This document shows positions 9,415 to 17,823 of a stretch of DNA of 64,000 bases, piece after piece. The DNA lies in NCBI GenBank assembly GCA_945860295.1, contig CAMAQH010000019.1, forward strand, positions 1 to 64,000. Reading direction: 5' to 3'. The position numbers were made by a program, and so were the translations under genes. Each line of letters starts with the position of its first letter. Position 1 is the first letter of the stretch. Below the pieces are notes generated by a model. It had not been told where the DNA came from, did not search any database, and worked only from the letters and a program-made list of their open reading frames with translations. Origin of the DNA: Prosthecobacter debontii. GTDB taxonomy: Bacteria > Verrucomicrobiota > Verrucomicrobiia > Verrucomicrobiales > Verrucomicrobiaceae.

Positions 9415-12144
9415 CTACTCCGCCTGACGGAGATAAGAGACAAGATCTGCCACGTCTTGTGCCGTCATGCCGAGCATGGTGGCGCTCATCATGAGTGAAC
9501 GATCCATTTTTTTGCGGCTGGCGATGCGATCCTTCGCCACAAATTGAGTCAGACCGCCCATGCTGCGGACGATGAGAATGTCCCCCTCCGTGAGCACCAT
9601 GCCTTGGATCTTGATGCCGTCCTTGGTGACGATCGTCTCACCATCAAAACCATGCGCGATGTCCTTGCTTGGCTCCAAAATGGCCTGGGCGATGATGTCG
9701 GTCGTCTGACTGAGTCCCCAACCTTGAAGGCTCGGACCAAACTCCACACCTTGATTATTGAGCTGATGACACATCACACAGCGAACAACTAAAGATGAGC
9801 CGCTCTTGGAATCGCCTTTGAGCTTCAGTACTTCTTCCAACTTGATGTTGCTCGGGATCGCAGGTGGCGTCTCGACCGTGACGAGCTTGGTGGCATCAGG
9901 GTCAAAGATGCCCTGCTTCTTCAATTCGGAAGGGATGCCATAGGCGGCCCAGTCATTCGTGCTGCGGTTAATCAGCCACCACATGGCATCACTATGAACG
10001 AGTGATTCCTTGTCCTTTGCCACGGCCAGCATGGCCTGCGCCGCACTGCCATCTGGAGTGAAAGCCAGCGTGTCGAGTGCAAGCTTACGCTCAATCGGAG
10101 TCAATTTGGAACTGGAGGCGCGCTGCTGCACATCCGCCACTGCCACCGCCGGGTGCAGCCTCCAGGTGAGGTTCGCAAACTTATCTGACCAAGCCATCGC
10201 ATCGCCATCCAAGATCTTTTTCAGGGCCACCCAAACTTCAGCCTCTTTCCCCTCACAGCCGATACCGAAGGCTTCAAGATAGGAGCGGTCTTTGCCGTCA
10301 TAACGCTCCGCCAACTCGACGAGAATGTTTTTGCTCTGAGCCAGTGGCACGTCACGCATGGCCACGGCAACTTCACGGCGCACAGCGGGTGATTCATCAT
10401 GCGACATCGTGCTGAGTAGATCGATCAAGTCGGCATTCGCTGTCCGCAGCGCCCGCAAGGCAACGAGACGCTTGCTGGCTTCGGCTGACTCCAGCCAGAC
10501 ACGCACGCTTTGAGTACCCTGCTCACCGAGTTGAGCCAGCAGCCAAACAGCCCGCGCTGCGATGTAGGAGTTACTATTCTCCATCACTGCCGATACTGGC
10601 CGGATGGCGGCTTTACCCATATCCTTCAGTTTTGTAAAAGCGACATGTCGCACATTCGTCGCGGGTGATTTCAGTGCGGCGATCTGTCCTTCGACGGTGT
10701 CCAATTTGAGACTTGGAGACTGGGACTTGAAGCCTTTTGGAGCCACGCGGTAAATGGTGCCGCTGCATGTCTCATCGGTATCCTGATGACCACCAGTGCG
10801 TTTATCAAACCAGTCGCTGATGTAGATCGCACCATCGGTGCCGACGCAGACATCGCTCGGGCGGAAGAGTGTGTGGCTTTCGTCAGACATGTTGTCTTTC
10901 CCGCCGACGAAGTCGCTGCCTTTGAAGATGCCCGTTGTGTTCGTCGTGCAGAAGTCAAAACGCTCCAGCTTCATGCCCGCGCCATCAGGTTTTGGCAGGT
11001 AGCCGAAGACCACGTTGCGACCCGTTTCACAGCTCAGGAGCAGGCCGTTCCACTTCTCACCGAGCGCACCGTTTTCATAGAAGCACATGCCAGTCGGAGC
11101 ACCGCCACCATAGACATCACCCGCGGGGATACTGCCGGGATCATCCTGACGCCATTCAGCCTCAGGGATCGTCTGACCAGGACGCTTGTCCGCGCGCCAT
11201 TGGCGCTTCCCATCGCGTGAAAAGAAACCAAAGGAACCACCTTCGATCAAGTGACTCACACGGCAGGCAGGCGGGTCGTCATTATCATTTTGAAACATAT
11301 CTCCCAGTGAATTGCGCACGCCTTCGTAGCTGTTGCGGTAGTTGTAACCGAGGATGCGAACACCGTGACCGCTAGGCTCCATGCTGGCGGTGAAACCACC
11401 GACATAGACATGGCCATCATCGCTCTTTTCACCCGCATACGGATTATTGAGATAAGCGCCGCCGATGCGAAAGGTGTTGCCGCTCTTGTCGCTGAAATTA
11501 GCGCCGCAGTTACCATTGCTAAAATACCAGCGCCCATCAGGCCCGGCATAGACCGAGTGCAGACTGTGATCATGTTGCGGCTGCTCGAAACCTGTGAGCA
11601 GGATCTCCCTTTTATCTACAGCAGGATCAAACTTGAGGTCACGATTCACGTCGGTGTACATGATGATATTCGGTGCATTGGAGACGAGCACCACGTTGTC
11701 AAAAACAGCCACACCTAGCGGGCATTCCAGTTCCTTCTCACGGACAAAGACGTGCGACGAGTCCGCCTTACCATCGCCATCGGTGTCTTGCAGGACACGG
11801 ATTGCATCGCCCTCACGACTGCGCCCGCTATGGCGACGATAATTGACGCCCTCAGCAACCCAGATGCGACCTGCAGCGTCCACATCCATGTTAGACGGAT
11901 TAAAGAGCATTGGTGAAGTGGCCCACACCGTGATCTCCATGCCTTCAGGCACTTTGAACATGCTCGTTTCTAGATGCGCCGGAGTCACCTTCGTCGCATC
12001 AAAAGCAGGTGCGGCCAGATCTGGCGTGAAGGCAGGCTTACCCGCTTCAAACACCTTGTCCTTTTTGAGCTTATCAGGTTTAGCTGCCGTCAGAGAGAGG
12101 GTAAGACCGGTAAAGAAAGCTAGGGCGGTGAAGGATCGCAGCAT
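9415..12144 (-). CDS. PVC-type heme-binding CxxCH protein, long form
   Basis: This 909-residue paralogue of the next gene has a signal peptide (MLRSFTALAFFTGLTLSLTA). A propeller domain of about 400 residues includes MDVDAAGRIWVAEGVNYRRH, DTDGDGKADSSHVF and CFYENGALGEKWNG. A HEAT-repeat-like helical region covers roughly residues 500-750. The C-terminal cytochrome c domain contains CVMCHQLNNQGVEFGPSL. The final residues (MTAQDVADLVSYLRQ) match the family's usual ending. It is the first gene of a two-gene minus-strand operon. The 214-bp gap to the tRNA-Lys pair should contain the promoter. Periplasmic electron transfer is the likely role; the substrate is not evident. Confidence 0.9.
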   Translation of the reverse strand: MLRSFTALAFFTGLTLSLTAAKPDKLKKDKVFEAGKPAFTPDLAAPAFDATKVTPAHLETSMFKVPEGMEITVWATSPMLFNPSNMDVDAAGRIWVAEGVNYRRHSGRSREGDAIRVLQDTDGDGKADSSHVFVREKELECPLGVAVFDNVVLVSNAPNIIMYTDVNRDLKFDPAVDKREILLTGFEQPQHDHSLHSVYAGPDGRWYFSNGNCGANFSDKSGNTFRIGGAYLNNPYAGEKSDDGHVYVGGFTASMEPSGHGVRILGYNYRNSYEGVRNSLGDMFQNDNDDPPACRVSHLIEGGSFGFFSRDGKRQWRADKRPGQTIPEAEWRQDDPGSIPAGDVYGGGAPTGMCFYENGALGEKWNGLLLSCETGRNVVFGYLPKPDGAGMKLERFDFCTTNTTGIFKGSDFVGGKDNMSDESHTLFRPSDVCVGTDGAIYISDWFDKRTGGHQDTDETCSGTIYRVAPKGFKSQSPSLKLDTVEGQIAALKSPATNVRHVAFTKLKDMGKAAIRPVSAVMENSNSYIAARAVWLLAQLGEQGTQSVRVWLESAEASKRLVALRALRTANADLIDLLSTMSHDESPAVRREVAVAMRDVPLAQSKNILVELAERYDGKDRSYLEAFGIGCEGKEAEVWVALKKILDGDAMAWSDKFANLTWRLHPAVAVADVQQRASSSKLTPIERKLALDTLAFTPDGSAAQAMLAVAKDKESLVHSDAMWWLINRSTNDWAAYGIPSELKKQGIFDPDATKLVTVETPPAIPSNIKLEEVLKLKGDSKSGSSLVVRCVMCHQLNNQGVEFGPSLQGWGLSQTTDIIAQAILEPSKDIAHGFDGETIVTKDGIKIQGMVLTEGDILIVRSMGGLTQFVAKDRIASRKKMDRSLMMSATMLGMTAQDVADLVSYLRQAE

Positions 12145-12358
12145 GAGGGGTGGAGAGTGAAGGGCCGAGATGAACGGGCAAGCCGTTTGTGGTCTTGCCG
12201 AAAGATGAAATCAAAAAAAGCCCGCCCCTCGCGAGAACGAGAATAGGCAACCCCTTGAATCAGATGCGTCTGATTGCGCGTTTCTATAAAAAGTCTATTT
12301 CGGAGCATATTCAGACTTGCTTGTCCCGCAAAGTTGACTATCTCATCCGCCCCCATCA

Positions 12359-12430
12359 GCGCGGGTAGCTCAGCGGTAGAGCAGTTGGCTTTTAACTAAT
12401 TGGTCGAGGGTTCGAACCCCTCCCCGCGCA
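12359..12430 (+). tRNA. tRNA-Lys (anticodon UUU)
   Basis: The 72 nt fold as a cloverleaf. The acceptor stem GCGCGGG pairs with CCCGCGC, the D-arm is GCTC/GAGC, and the anticodon stem GTTGG pairs with CTAAT. The loop CTTTTAA places TTT at positions 34-36. The T-arm is GAGGG-TTCGAAC-CCCTC and the discriminator is A. CCA is not encoded. Confidence 0.95.
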
Positions 12431-12473
12431 CTCTGGTGAATGTTAGTTTTGTTAGTGTTCGTTGTTTAGCTTT

Positions 12474-12545
12474 GCCCAGATAGCTCAGTGGTAGAGCAGT
12501 TGGCTCTTAACCAATTGGTCGTGGGTTCGAATCCCTCTCTGGGCA
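12474..12545 (+). tRNA. tRNA-Lys (anticodon CUU)
   Basis: The 72 nt fold as a cloverleaf with acceptor GCCCAGA/TCTGGGC and anticodon stem GTTGG/CCAAT. The loop CTCTTAA gives anticodon CTT. The T-loop is TTCGAAT and the discriminator is A. One T-stem pair (T-T) is mismatched. It lies 43 bp after tRNA-Lys(UUU) and shares its D-arm and anticodon-stem sequence, so the pair probably arose by duplication and is co-transcribed. Confidence 0.94.
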
Positions 12546-12687
12546 CTTCCTCTGAAATCAGAGGAGGTGCAGACGTTGCAGCTCAATAACACACGCCTTG
12601 TATCTCCCTGAAATATGGAGTGCTGCCAGGATAGATCTCTTCATGAAAGGTCTCCCCTCCCCCTCGCGATTACTTCGTCCAATCCCC

Positions 12688-14028
12688 ATGACCGACTCTT
12701 CCACTCTCAACCGCCGCCGCTTTGTCCAGACCACCGGCAGTGCTGCCATCATAACCGCCGCCACCAGCCTGCGCGCTCAGCAAAAAGCCGACTCCACAGA
12801 AACGCTACGCATCGGATTGGTCGGCTGCGGCGGGCGCGGAACAGGCGCGGCCTCACAGGCTCTTGCCGCTGAGTACAATGGCAAGATCGTCGCCATGGCA
12901 GATGTGGACATGAAGCAGATCGACGGCAGCATCGCCAGCCTGTCACAGAAGTTCCCGGACCGCGTCGATGTGAAGCCCGACAAGAAATTCATCGGTATCG
13001 ACGCCTACAAGCAGCTCATCGACAGCGGTGTCGATGTCGTACTGCTCGCAAGCCCTCCCGGCTTCCGCCCTATACATCTGATGGCTGCCGTTGATGCCGG
13101 GAAGCACATCTTTTGCGAGAAGCCCATGGCCGTAGACACCATCGGCTATCACATGGCCATGGCCGCCGTGAACAAAGCCAAGGAGAAGAAGCTCAACCTC
13201 GTCGCCGGCTTCTGCTGGCGCTACAGCACCTCGCGTCTCGAAGCCTTCAAGCGTGTGCTCGGTGGCGACATCGGCAAGATCACCAGCATCCTAGCCACCT
13301 ATCACACCGGTCCGGTCAAACCCATGCCGCCAGGCAGCAGTCGCACACCCGAGATGAGCGATGTCGAGTGGCAGGTGCGCAATTGGTACAACTTCTCATG
13401 GCTGGGTGGCGACAGCATCGTCGAGCAGGCCGTGCATAGCGTGGACAAGATCTGCTGGGCCATGGGCGATAAGCCACCGATGAGTTGCATCGGCACTGGC
13501 GGACGCCAAATCAAAGCTGAAGACGGCAACATCTTCGACCATTTTCACGCTGCCTATGAGTGGGAAAATGGCATCTACTGCCACCTCGCCAATCGCCAGA
13601 TCAAAGGCTGCCAGGGCCACAACCAAGACGTCATTCGTGGTGAGAAAGGCGCGCTCATCATCGGCAAAGGTGGCGATCCATTCATCGACGGCCCGAAGCG
13701 CTGGCGCTTCCGTGGTGAGGAGAAAAATATGTACGACCTCGAGCACGAGGCCCTCTTCAATTCCATCCGAAAAGGCGGGGTCATCAATGACGGCGACCGC
13801 ATGATGCTTTCCACTCTCGTCGGTATCATGGGCCGCGAGTCCGCCTACACCGGCCAGCTCATCACTTGGGACCAGATGCTCGCCTCCACGCAGGACCTCG
13901 CGCCTGACAATCTCAAGTGGACCGACAGCTTCACCCCCACACCGATGCCGATGCCCGGCATCACCAAATTCCTGCTCCCCGAGCCGAAGAAGCCCGAGGA
14001 TCAGGGAAAAGAGAAAAAGAAAGCGTGA
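12688..14028 (+). CDS. Tat-exported Gfo/Idh/MocA family oxidoreductase
   Basis: This protein belongs to the NAD(P)-dependent glucose-fructose oxidoreductase / inositol dehydrogenase family. The ATG at 12688 gives 446 residues and places a twin-arginine signal at the N-terminus (LNRRRFVQTTGSAA, then an Ala-rich stretch to LRAQQ). An upstream TTG-started extension of 30 residues would bury this signal and is unlikely. The Rossmann fold begins LRIGLVGCGGRGTGAA, and the family's EKP motif is in CEKPMAVD. The C-terminal half is the alpha/beta substrate domain. Substrates in Verrucomicrobia are usually sugars or sugar acids, but the exact one cannot be read. The araD gene 122 bp downstream hints at sugar metabolism. 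Confidence 0.9.
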   Translation: MTDSSTLNRRRFVQTTGSAAIITAATSLRAQQKADSTETLRIGLVGCGGRGTGAASQALAAEYNGKIVAMADVDMKQIDGSIASLSQKFPDRVDVKPDKKFIGIDAYKQLIDSGVDVVLLASPPGFRPIHLMAAVDAGKHIFCEKPMAVDTIGYHMAMAAVNKAKEKKLNLVAGFCWRYSTSRLEAFKRVLGGDIGKITSILATYHTGPVKPMPPGSSRTPEMSDVEWQVRNWYNFSWLGGDSIVEQAVHSVDKICWAMGDKPPMSCIGTGGRQIKAEDGNIFDHFHAAYEWENGIYCHLANRQIKGCQGHNQDVIRGEKGALIIGKGGDPFIDGPKRWRFRGEEKNMYDLEHEALFNSIRKGGVINDGDRMMLSTLVGIMGRESAYTGQLITWDQMLASTQDLAPDNLKWTDSFTPTPMPMPGITKFLLPEPKKPEDQGKEKKKA

Positions 14029-14043
14029 TCCGGCGAAGTCAGA

Positions 14044-14136
14044 AAGGACGAATGCAGAATGTCGAATGACGAAAGCCACTGGAAAGCACCCGCAAGCGTG
14101 CTGAGATAAGCCATTCGTCATTCTGAATTCGTCCTT
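14044..14136. repeat. 24-bp inverted repeat of GAATGACGAA-type units
   Basis: Left arm 14044-14067 (starts AAGGACGAATGCAGAATG) and right arm 14113-14136 (ends AATTCGTCCTT) are complementary over 24 nt with two mismatches, separated by 45 nt. Both arms are built from variants of GAATGACGAA. It fills most of the gap between the oxidoreductase and araD. It could form a strong RNA hairpin or be a non-autonomous palindromic repeat. Confidence 0.7.
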
Positions 14137-14150
14137 CGTCATTTCCTTCC

Positions 14151-14855
14151 ATGCTCCTTCCTGATCTCCGCGCCCAAGTTTGTGCAGCCAATCATGCCCT
14201 CGTCCCCAGCGGCCTCGTCCGTCTGACGTGGGGGAATGTTTCCGGAATCGACCGCACTAGTGGCTTGTGGGCCATCAAACCCAGCGGCGTCGATTATGCG
14301 GCGCTGACGCCTGAGGACATCGTCATCCTCGATCTCAATGGCGATGTTGTGGAGGGCACGCTGCGTCCCTCGTCGGATACCAAAACGCATCTGCACCTCT
14401 ACCGTGAGTTTGCCGAGATCGGCGGCATCACCCACACGCACAGCCTTCATGCCACCATGTTTTCACAGGCCGGGCGTGAGCTACCCTGCTACGGCACCAC
14501 TCATGCCGATCACTTCCATGGCACCGTCCCCATCGTCCGCGCTCTGACACCAGAAGAAGTCGCCGCCGACTACGAGCACTTCACTGGTGTCGCCATCGTC
14601 GAGCGACTTCGCGAACTCGGACTCAGCCCGCTGGAGATGCCCGCCGTGCTTCAGCTACATCACGCACCGTTCACCTTTGGCAAATGCGCCATGGATTCCG
14701 TGAATAACAGTATCGCCCTCGAAATTTGCGCGCACATGGCCCACGGCAGCTTTCAGTTGAATCCGACCATGCTCCCCATCCCCGCCAATCTCCTGGAAAA
14801 GCACCACCTCCGCAAACACGGCCCTGGCGCTTATTATGGTCAGGGGAAGCATTGA
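14151..14855 (+). CDS. araD: L-ribulose-5-phosphate 4-epimerase
   Basis: AraD interconverts L-ribulose-5-phosphate and D-xylulose-5-phosphate by a retro-aldol step with a bound divalent metal. The 234-residue protein closely follows E. coli AraD (231 residues) along its whole length. Shared features are LTWGNVSGIDR, IKPSGVDY, EGTLRPSSDTKTH, the metal-binding ITHTHSLHAT, GTTHADHFHGT, and the ending LRKHGPGAYYGQ. No araA or araB is in the window. It follows the Gfo/Idh/MocA gene across an inverted repeat, so operon membership is uncertain. Confidence 0.93.
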   Translation: MLLPDLRAQVCAANHALVPSGLVRLTWGNVSGIDRTSGLWAIKPSGVDYAALTPEDIVILDLNGDVVEGTLRPSSDTKTHLHLYREFAEIGGITHTHSLHATMFSQAGRELPCYGTTHADHFHGTVPIVRALTPEEVAADYEHFTGVAIVERLRELGLSPLEMPAVLQLHHAPFTFGKCAMDSVNNSIALEICAHMAHGSFQLNPTMLPIPANLLEKHHLRKHGPGAYYGQGKH

Positions 14856-14895
14856 AAGGAAACTAAGCCATGAGTTTCAAATGGCACGCCTTCTG

Positions 14896-15676
14896 ATGAA
14901 CGCTAAAACATGACAGACACTGTGTGGCTTCGCAACATTACCGTTTATTAAGATCGGGATTGCTATCTTAAATTCAGGACGTCCTGACTGGTCATCGCAT
15001 CTTGGCACTGTCAGCACTTTAGTATGGCTCATCTTCGCTCTTCTTGGTGCCAGGTTTGGATTTCTGGTCTGCCTAAAACGTCTGCACTTTGGTTGTCCCT
15101 TTTGTAGTGCACAAAGTCGAGTCACCAGTGGATCCCAAAAACATTTGTTCCTTGATTGCCCGTCCCATGGCTCAGTTTGTATTTCTTCTCGAACACTGCG
15201 CTCCGCCGTAGCCTCCAAGATCAACCAAAGAGTGATTTTGGAAACAAGCGCAGACTCTGGATGATCAGCGCTGCTGGAGCCATGATCCTTCTGAGTGCCA
15301 CATCGTAGAGCGATTTCAGCGCCTAAGCTTTGGCAGGCTCACAAGCTACATTGGCTTCGATCTTCCTGCGAATTCCCAACTGATTGACTCCACCAGCAAC
15401 ATCGCTCTTTTCGATTTTTCGCAATCTTGGCTTATCCAAATTCCGTCGGGCGCAGCTCATACGTGGGAGACTTCAGATCGATTCTATGAATGCTCTTCTG
15501 AGACCAACTTCACCGACGATTACGCTTATATTCTCAGGCTCGCTCGCAATGACTTCCCATTCAGGATGTCACGTTTTCAGTATCCACGAATCTGGCGCGG
15601 TGGTCTCGACGATAACTGTTACATCGCTACTAGCGACGATGGGCTGTTGGTCTTCTTCCGCTATTTCAGAACCTAA
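14896..15676 (+). pseudogene. decayed two-part gene: membrane/Cys-motif protein, unrecognised
   Basis: No intact gene is present, but two long open stretches read like protein. From an ATG at 14896 the frame meets TGA at 14911, then stays open to TGA at 15262. This part encodes a hydrophobic N-terminus, a strong membrane segment (LGTVSTLVWLIFALLGARFG) and a cysteine pair-like motif (CPFC, then DCPSHG). In the next frame (+1), 15236-15676 is open for 146 residues, with natural-looking composition (SQSWLIQIPSGAAHTWETSD, YAYILRLARNDFPFR) and no usable start codon. One nonsense change and one frameshift near 15236-15264 would join them into a protein of about 255 residues. I do not recognise the family. 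Two overlapping small genes with non-standard starts are the alternative. Confidence 0.45.
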
Positions 15677-15685
15677 AAACTGCCA

Positions 15686-15722
15686 ACAAAAAGCCCCCAA
15701 GCCCATGACAGACTTGGAGGCT
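15686..15722 (-). terminator. intrinsic terminator of the sod gene
   Basis: Read on the minus strand, AGCCTCCAAG is followed by an 11-nt loop, then CTTGGGGGCT and TTTTT. The 10-bp stem has one mismatch. It lies 26 bp beyond the stop of the superoxide dismutase gene, which is transcribed towards it. Confidence 0.8.
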
Positions 15723-15747
15723 GAATGAATCGATCAAGTGACCGGGC

Positions 15748-16359
15748 TTATTTGGCCTTCGCAAAGAGATCAGCCACGGCGCTCCAGTTCACCACGCTCC
15801 ACCATGCGGCGATGTAATCGGGGCGTTTGTTCTGATACTTCAGGTAGTAGGCGTGCTCCCACACATCGCAGCCTAGGATCGGCGTGCCGCTGGCGTCCAT
15901 AAGCGGGTTGTCCTGGTTTGGCGTGGAGGTGATGGCGAGCTTGCCGTCTTTCACGATCAGCCAAGCCCAACCGGAGCCGAAGCGAGTCACACCGGCTTTG
16001 GCAAAGGCTTCCTTAAATGCGTCAAAGGAACCGAAAGCTGCTGTGATGGCATCTGCCAACGCACCCGTAGGAGCACCACCAGCGTTTGGCCCCATGATAT
16101 TCCAGAAGAGGCTGTGATTGAAATGACCACCGCCATTGTTGCGGACCGCTGGGCGGATAGCTTCAGGCACAGTACCGATGTTTTTGCACAAGTCTTCGAT
16201 CGACAGCGCTTCCAGCTCGGCATTGCCGGTGATGGCATTGTTCAGATTGGTGATGTAGGCGTTGTGATGGCGGCCATGATGGACATCCATAGTGGTAGCG
16301 TCGATATGCGGCTCAAGAGCTGCTTTGTCGTATGGAAGGGAGGGAAGTGTGTGTGCCAT
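15748..16359 (-). CDS. sodA: superoxide dismutase (Mn/Fe family, Mn-like)
   Basis: The enzyme converts superoxide to oxygen and hydrogen peroxide. The ATG at 16359 gives 203 residues starting [20 protein letters not shown], which aligns with E. coli SodA from residue 1. The frame upstream of it does not resemble the family. Metal ligands are visible: the His of [10 protein letters not shown], the His of [11 protein letters not shown], and Asp and His in [12 protein letters not shown]. The Gln in NQDNPL and the GGGH motif are typical of Mn-type enzymes, but metal use is not certain from sequence. It is a single gene with its own terminator, set in a region with IS debris and decayed genes. Confidence 0.94.
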   Translation of the reverse strand: MAHTLPSLPYDKAALEPHIDATTMDVHHGRHHNAYITNLNNAITGNAELEALSIEDLCKNIGTVPEAIRPAVRNNGGGHFNHSLFWNIMGPNAGGAPTGALADAITAAFGSFDAFKEAFAKAGVTRFGSGWAWLIVKDGKLAITSTPNQDNPLMDASGTPILGCDVWEHAYYLKYQNKRPDYIAAWWSVVNWSAVADLFAKAK

Positions 16360-16779
16360 TGTGGTTTGGATTTTAGTGAGAGGGGTAGGTAGGCAGAGAT
16401 ACGACTCCCGGCAAGCGGCAGGAATGATGATTTTCATTTCTTCGCCTCGTGCTGCATCAGGGTGCCAGCAGCGCATACGATTAGTCCAACGCTGATTAAC
16501 GCTGATAAGACATGGCGGACTTATGACCGTCGAGTTGGTTGATGCTTTGCATCACTCTGATGCACTCATCGTCGATGGCACGCGACCTTGAGATTGCGAG
16601 GAGAACAGGGGCACTGTGATAGAATTGAAAGGTGAAAGGGGTCAGTGTGCAACTGCTTGACAGATATATGGGTGATTTAGTGTTATGGAGCATCGGCTTC
16701 ATCCAAGAACAGACTCAATGCTTTAGTCACCGTAGCCAGTGCCTTCTTGCGCTCAAAACGTCTCATTTGCTGAATCACA
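16360..16779. other. intergenic, no gene recognised
   Basis: This stretch of about 420 bp holds the upstream region of the sod gene and the ground up to the truncated transposase. I see no convincing coding frame, RNA or element boundary. A short direct repeat of AACGCTGAT occurs near 16489-16504. Confidence 0.4.
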
Positions 16780-17553
16780 TTGACCGCTGATTATATCACC
16801 AGCTTCTCTGATGTCCGCATGGGCGGACTCATTGAGGAGTTTTTTAAACGCAATCGTCGCCGTTACGGCTACCGCAGGATTCATCAGGAACTCGGCGATC
16901 ATGACGTCGTGTGTGCTCCCTCTAGACTGCGCCGGATCATGAAGCAGAGGCAACTGCGGGCTATCCAGCCGAAGAACTTCCAGCCCAAAACCAGTGATGG
17001 CCAGGCGGATCGGCCTTGTGCAAACCTGCTGGCTAGCGAGTCTCTGCCTCAAAAGCCTGATCAAGCCTGGGCTGGGGACATCACTTTCATCCCCACCTCA
17101 ACAAGCTGGCTTTACCTCGCCGTGGTCATTGACTTGAGCTCACGCCGTATCGTGGGTTGGAATCTGGCCACGCACATGCGGGCGGAACTCGTCGTCCATG
17201 CCCTGGAGCAGGCCTTACAGGCGCGGCCAGCAGCGCGGGGAGCCATCTTCCATAGCGACCGCGGCAGCCAGTATGGCAGCGGTGCATTCCGCTCGGTTTT
17301 GGAACGTGCCGGTCTGCGCCAAAGCATATCCGCACGGGCCAATCCGTATGATAACGCCTGGACGGAATCCTTCATGGGCATCCTCAAGCGCGAGATGCTT
17401 CAGGGCGGCTGTTTTGAAGATGTTACTGATGCTCGGCTGGAACTCTTCGAATACATCGAAGGCTACTACAATCATCAACGCAAACACTCCGCTCTCGGAT
17501 ACCTCACCCCAAATCAGTTCAAAACCCAAACCCATAACCAACCCCTAAATTAA
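16780..17553 (+). mobile_element. IS3-family transposase (OrfB), 5' truncated
   Basis: The 257-residue frame is the integrase part of an IS3-type transposase. An HTH_21-like region (RRRYGYRRIHQEL) is followed by the rve domain. The DDE triad is visible: Asp in WAGDITFIPTS, Asp in FHSDRGSQY, and Glu in WTESFMGILKREM. The C-terminus is complete (YYNHQRKHSALGYLTPNQF). The N-terminal 30-40 residues usual for OrfB are missing and no OrfA lies upstream, so the copy is truncated at its left end and probably cannot move on its own. Terminal inverted repeats were not identified. Confidence 0.88.
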
Positions 17554-17573
17554 GGGAGTCTTTGGCCCAATGA

Positions 17574-17756
17574 TCCGTTGCACCTCAGCTGCCATTCATC
17601 AGTGCAGGCAGCGCCTCCCTCGGCGTGACGCACCAGTCACTTGTGGCCGCATTTGCGGCTCGCGCCGAACTCCAAACACAGCTCGCTTACACTAAAATTC
17701 CCACTCTTAGCCATGGTGACAAATTTCAGTCTCTGCTCCGTCGTTCCAAGACATAG
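17574..17756 (+). pseudogene. possible C-terminal gene fragment
   Basis: Immediately after the transposase an open frame of 60 codons reads like real protein (LPFISAGSASLGVTHQSLVA, then LAYTKIPTLSHGDKFQSLLR) and ends at TAG. It has no plausible start. It may be the tail of a gene destroyed by the IS3 element. I do not recognise its family. Confidence 0.3.
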
Positions 17757-17823
17757 ACACCTACGTAAAAACTGGATGCCATGTTCCCGGTCAATCTGTC
17801 ACCCATCTGCCCGGTCCGAAACG

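Noticed and set aside
12120-12356. 78-residue minus-strand gene upstream of the cytochrome operon
   Set aside because: It overlaps the start of the cytochrome gene in another frame and has no recognisable protein features; the region is better read as a promoter.
13396-14142. 248-residue minus-strand frame opposite the Gfo/Idh/MocA gene
   Set aside because: It is antisense to a well-supported gene and its sequence is the complement of conserved codons, a typical high-GC shadow.
14911-14913. Selenocysteine or readthrough codon at the TGA
   Set aside because: A second lesion (frameshift near 15250) and lack of a proper start in the following frame make gene decay the simpler explanation.
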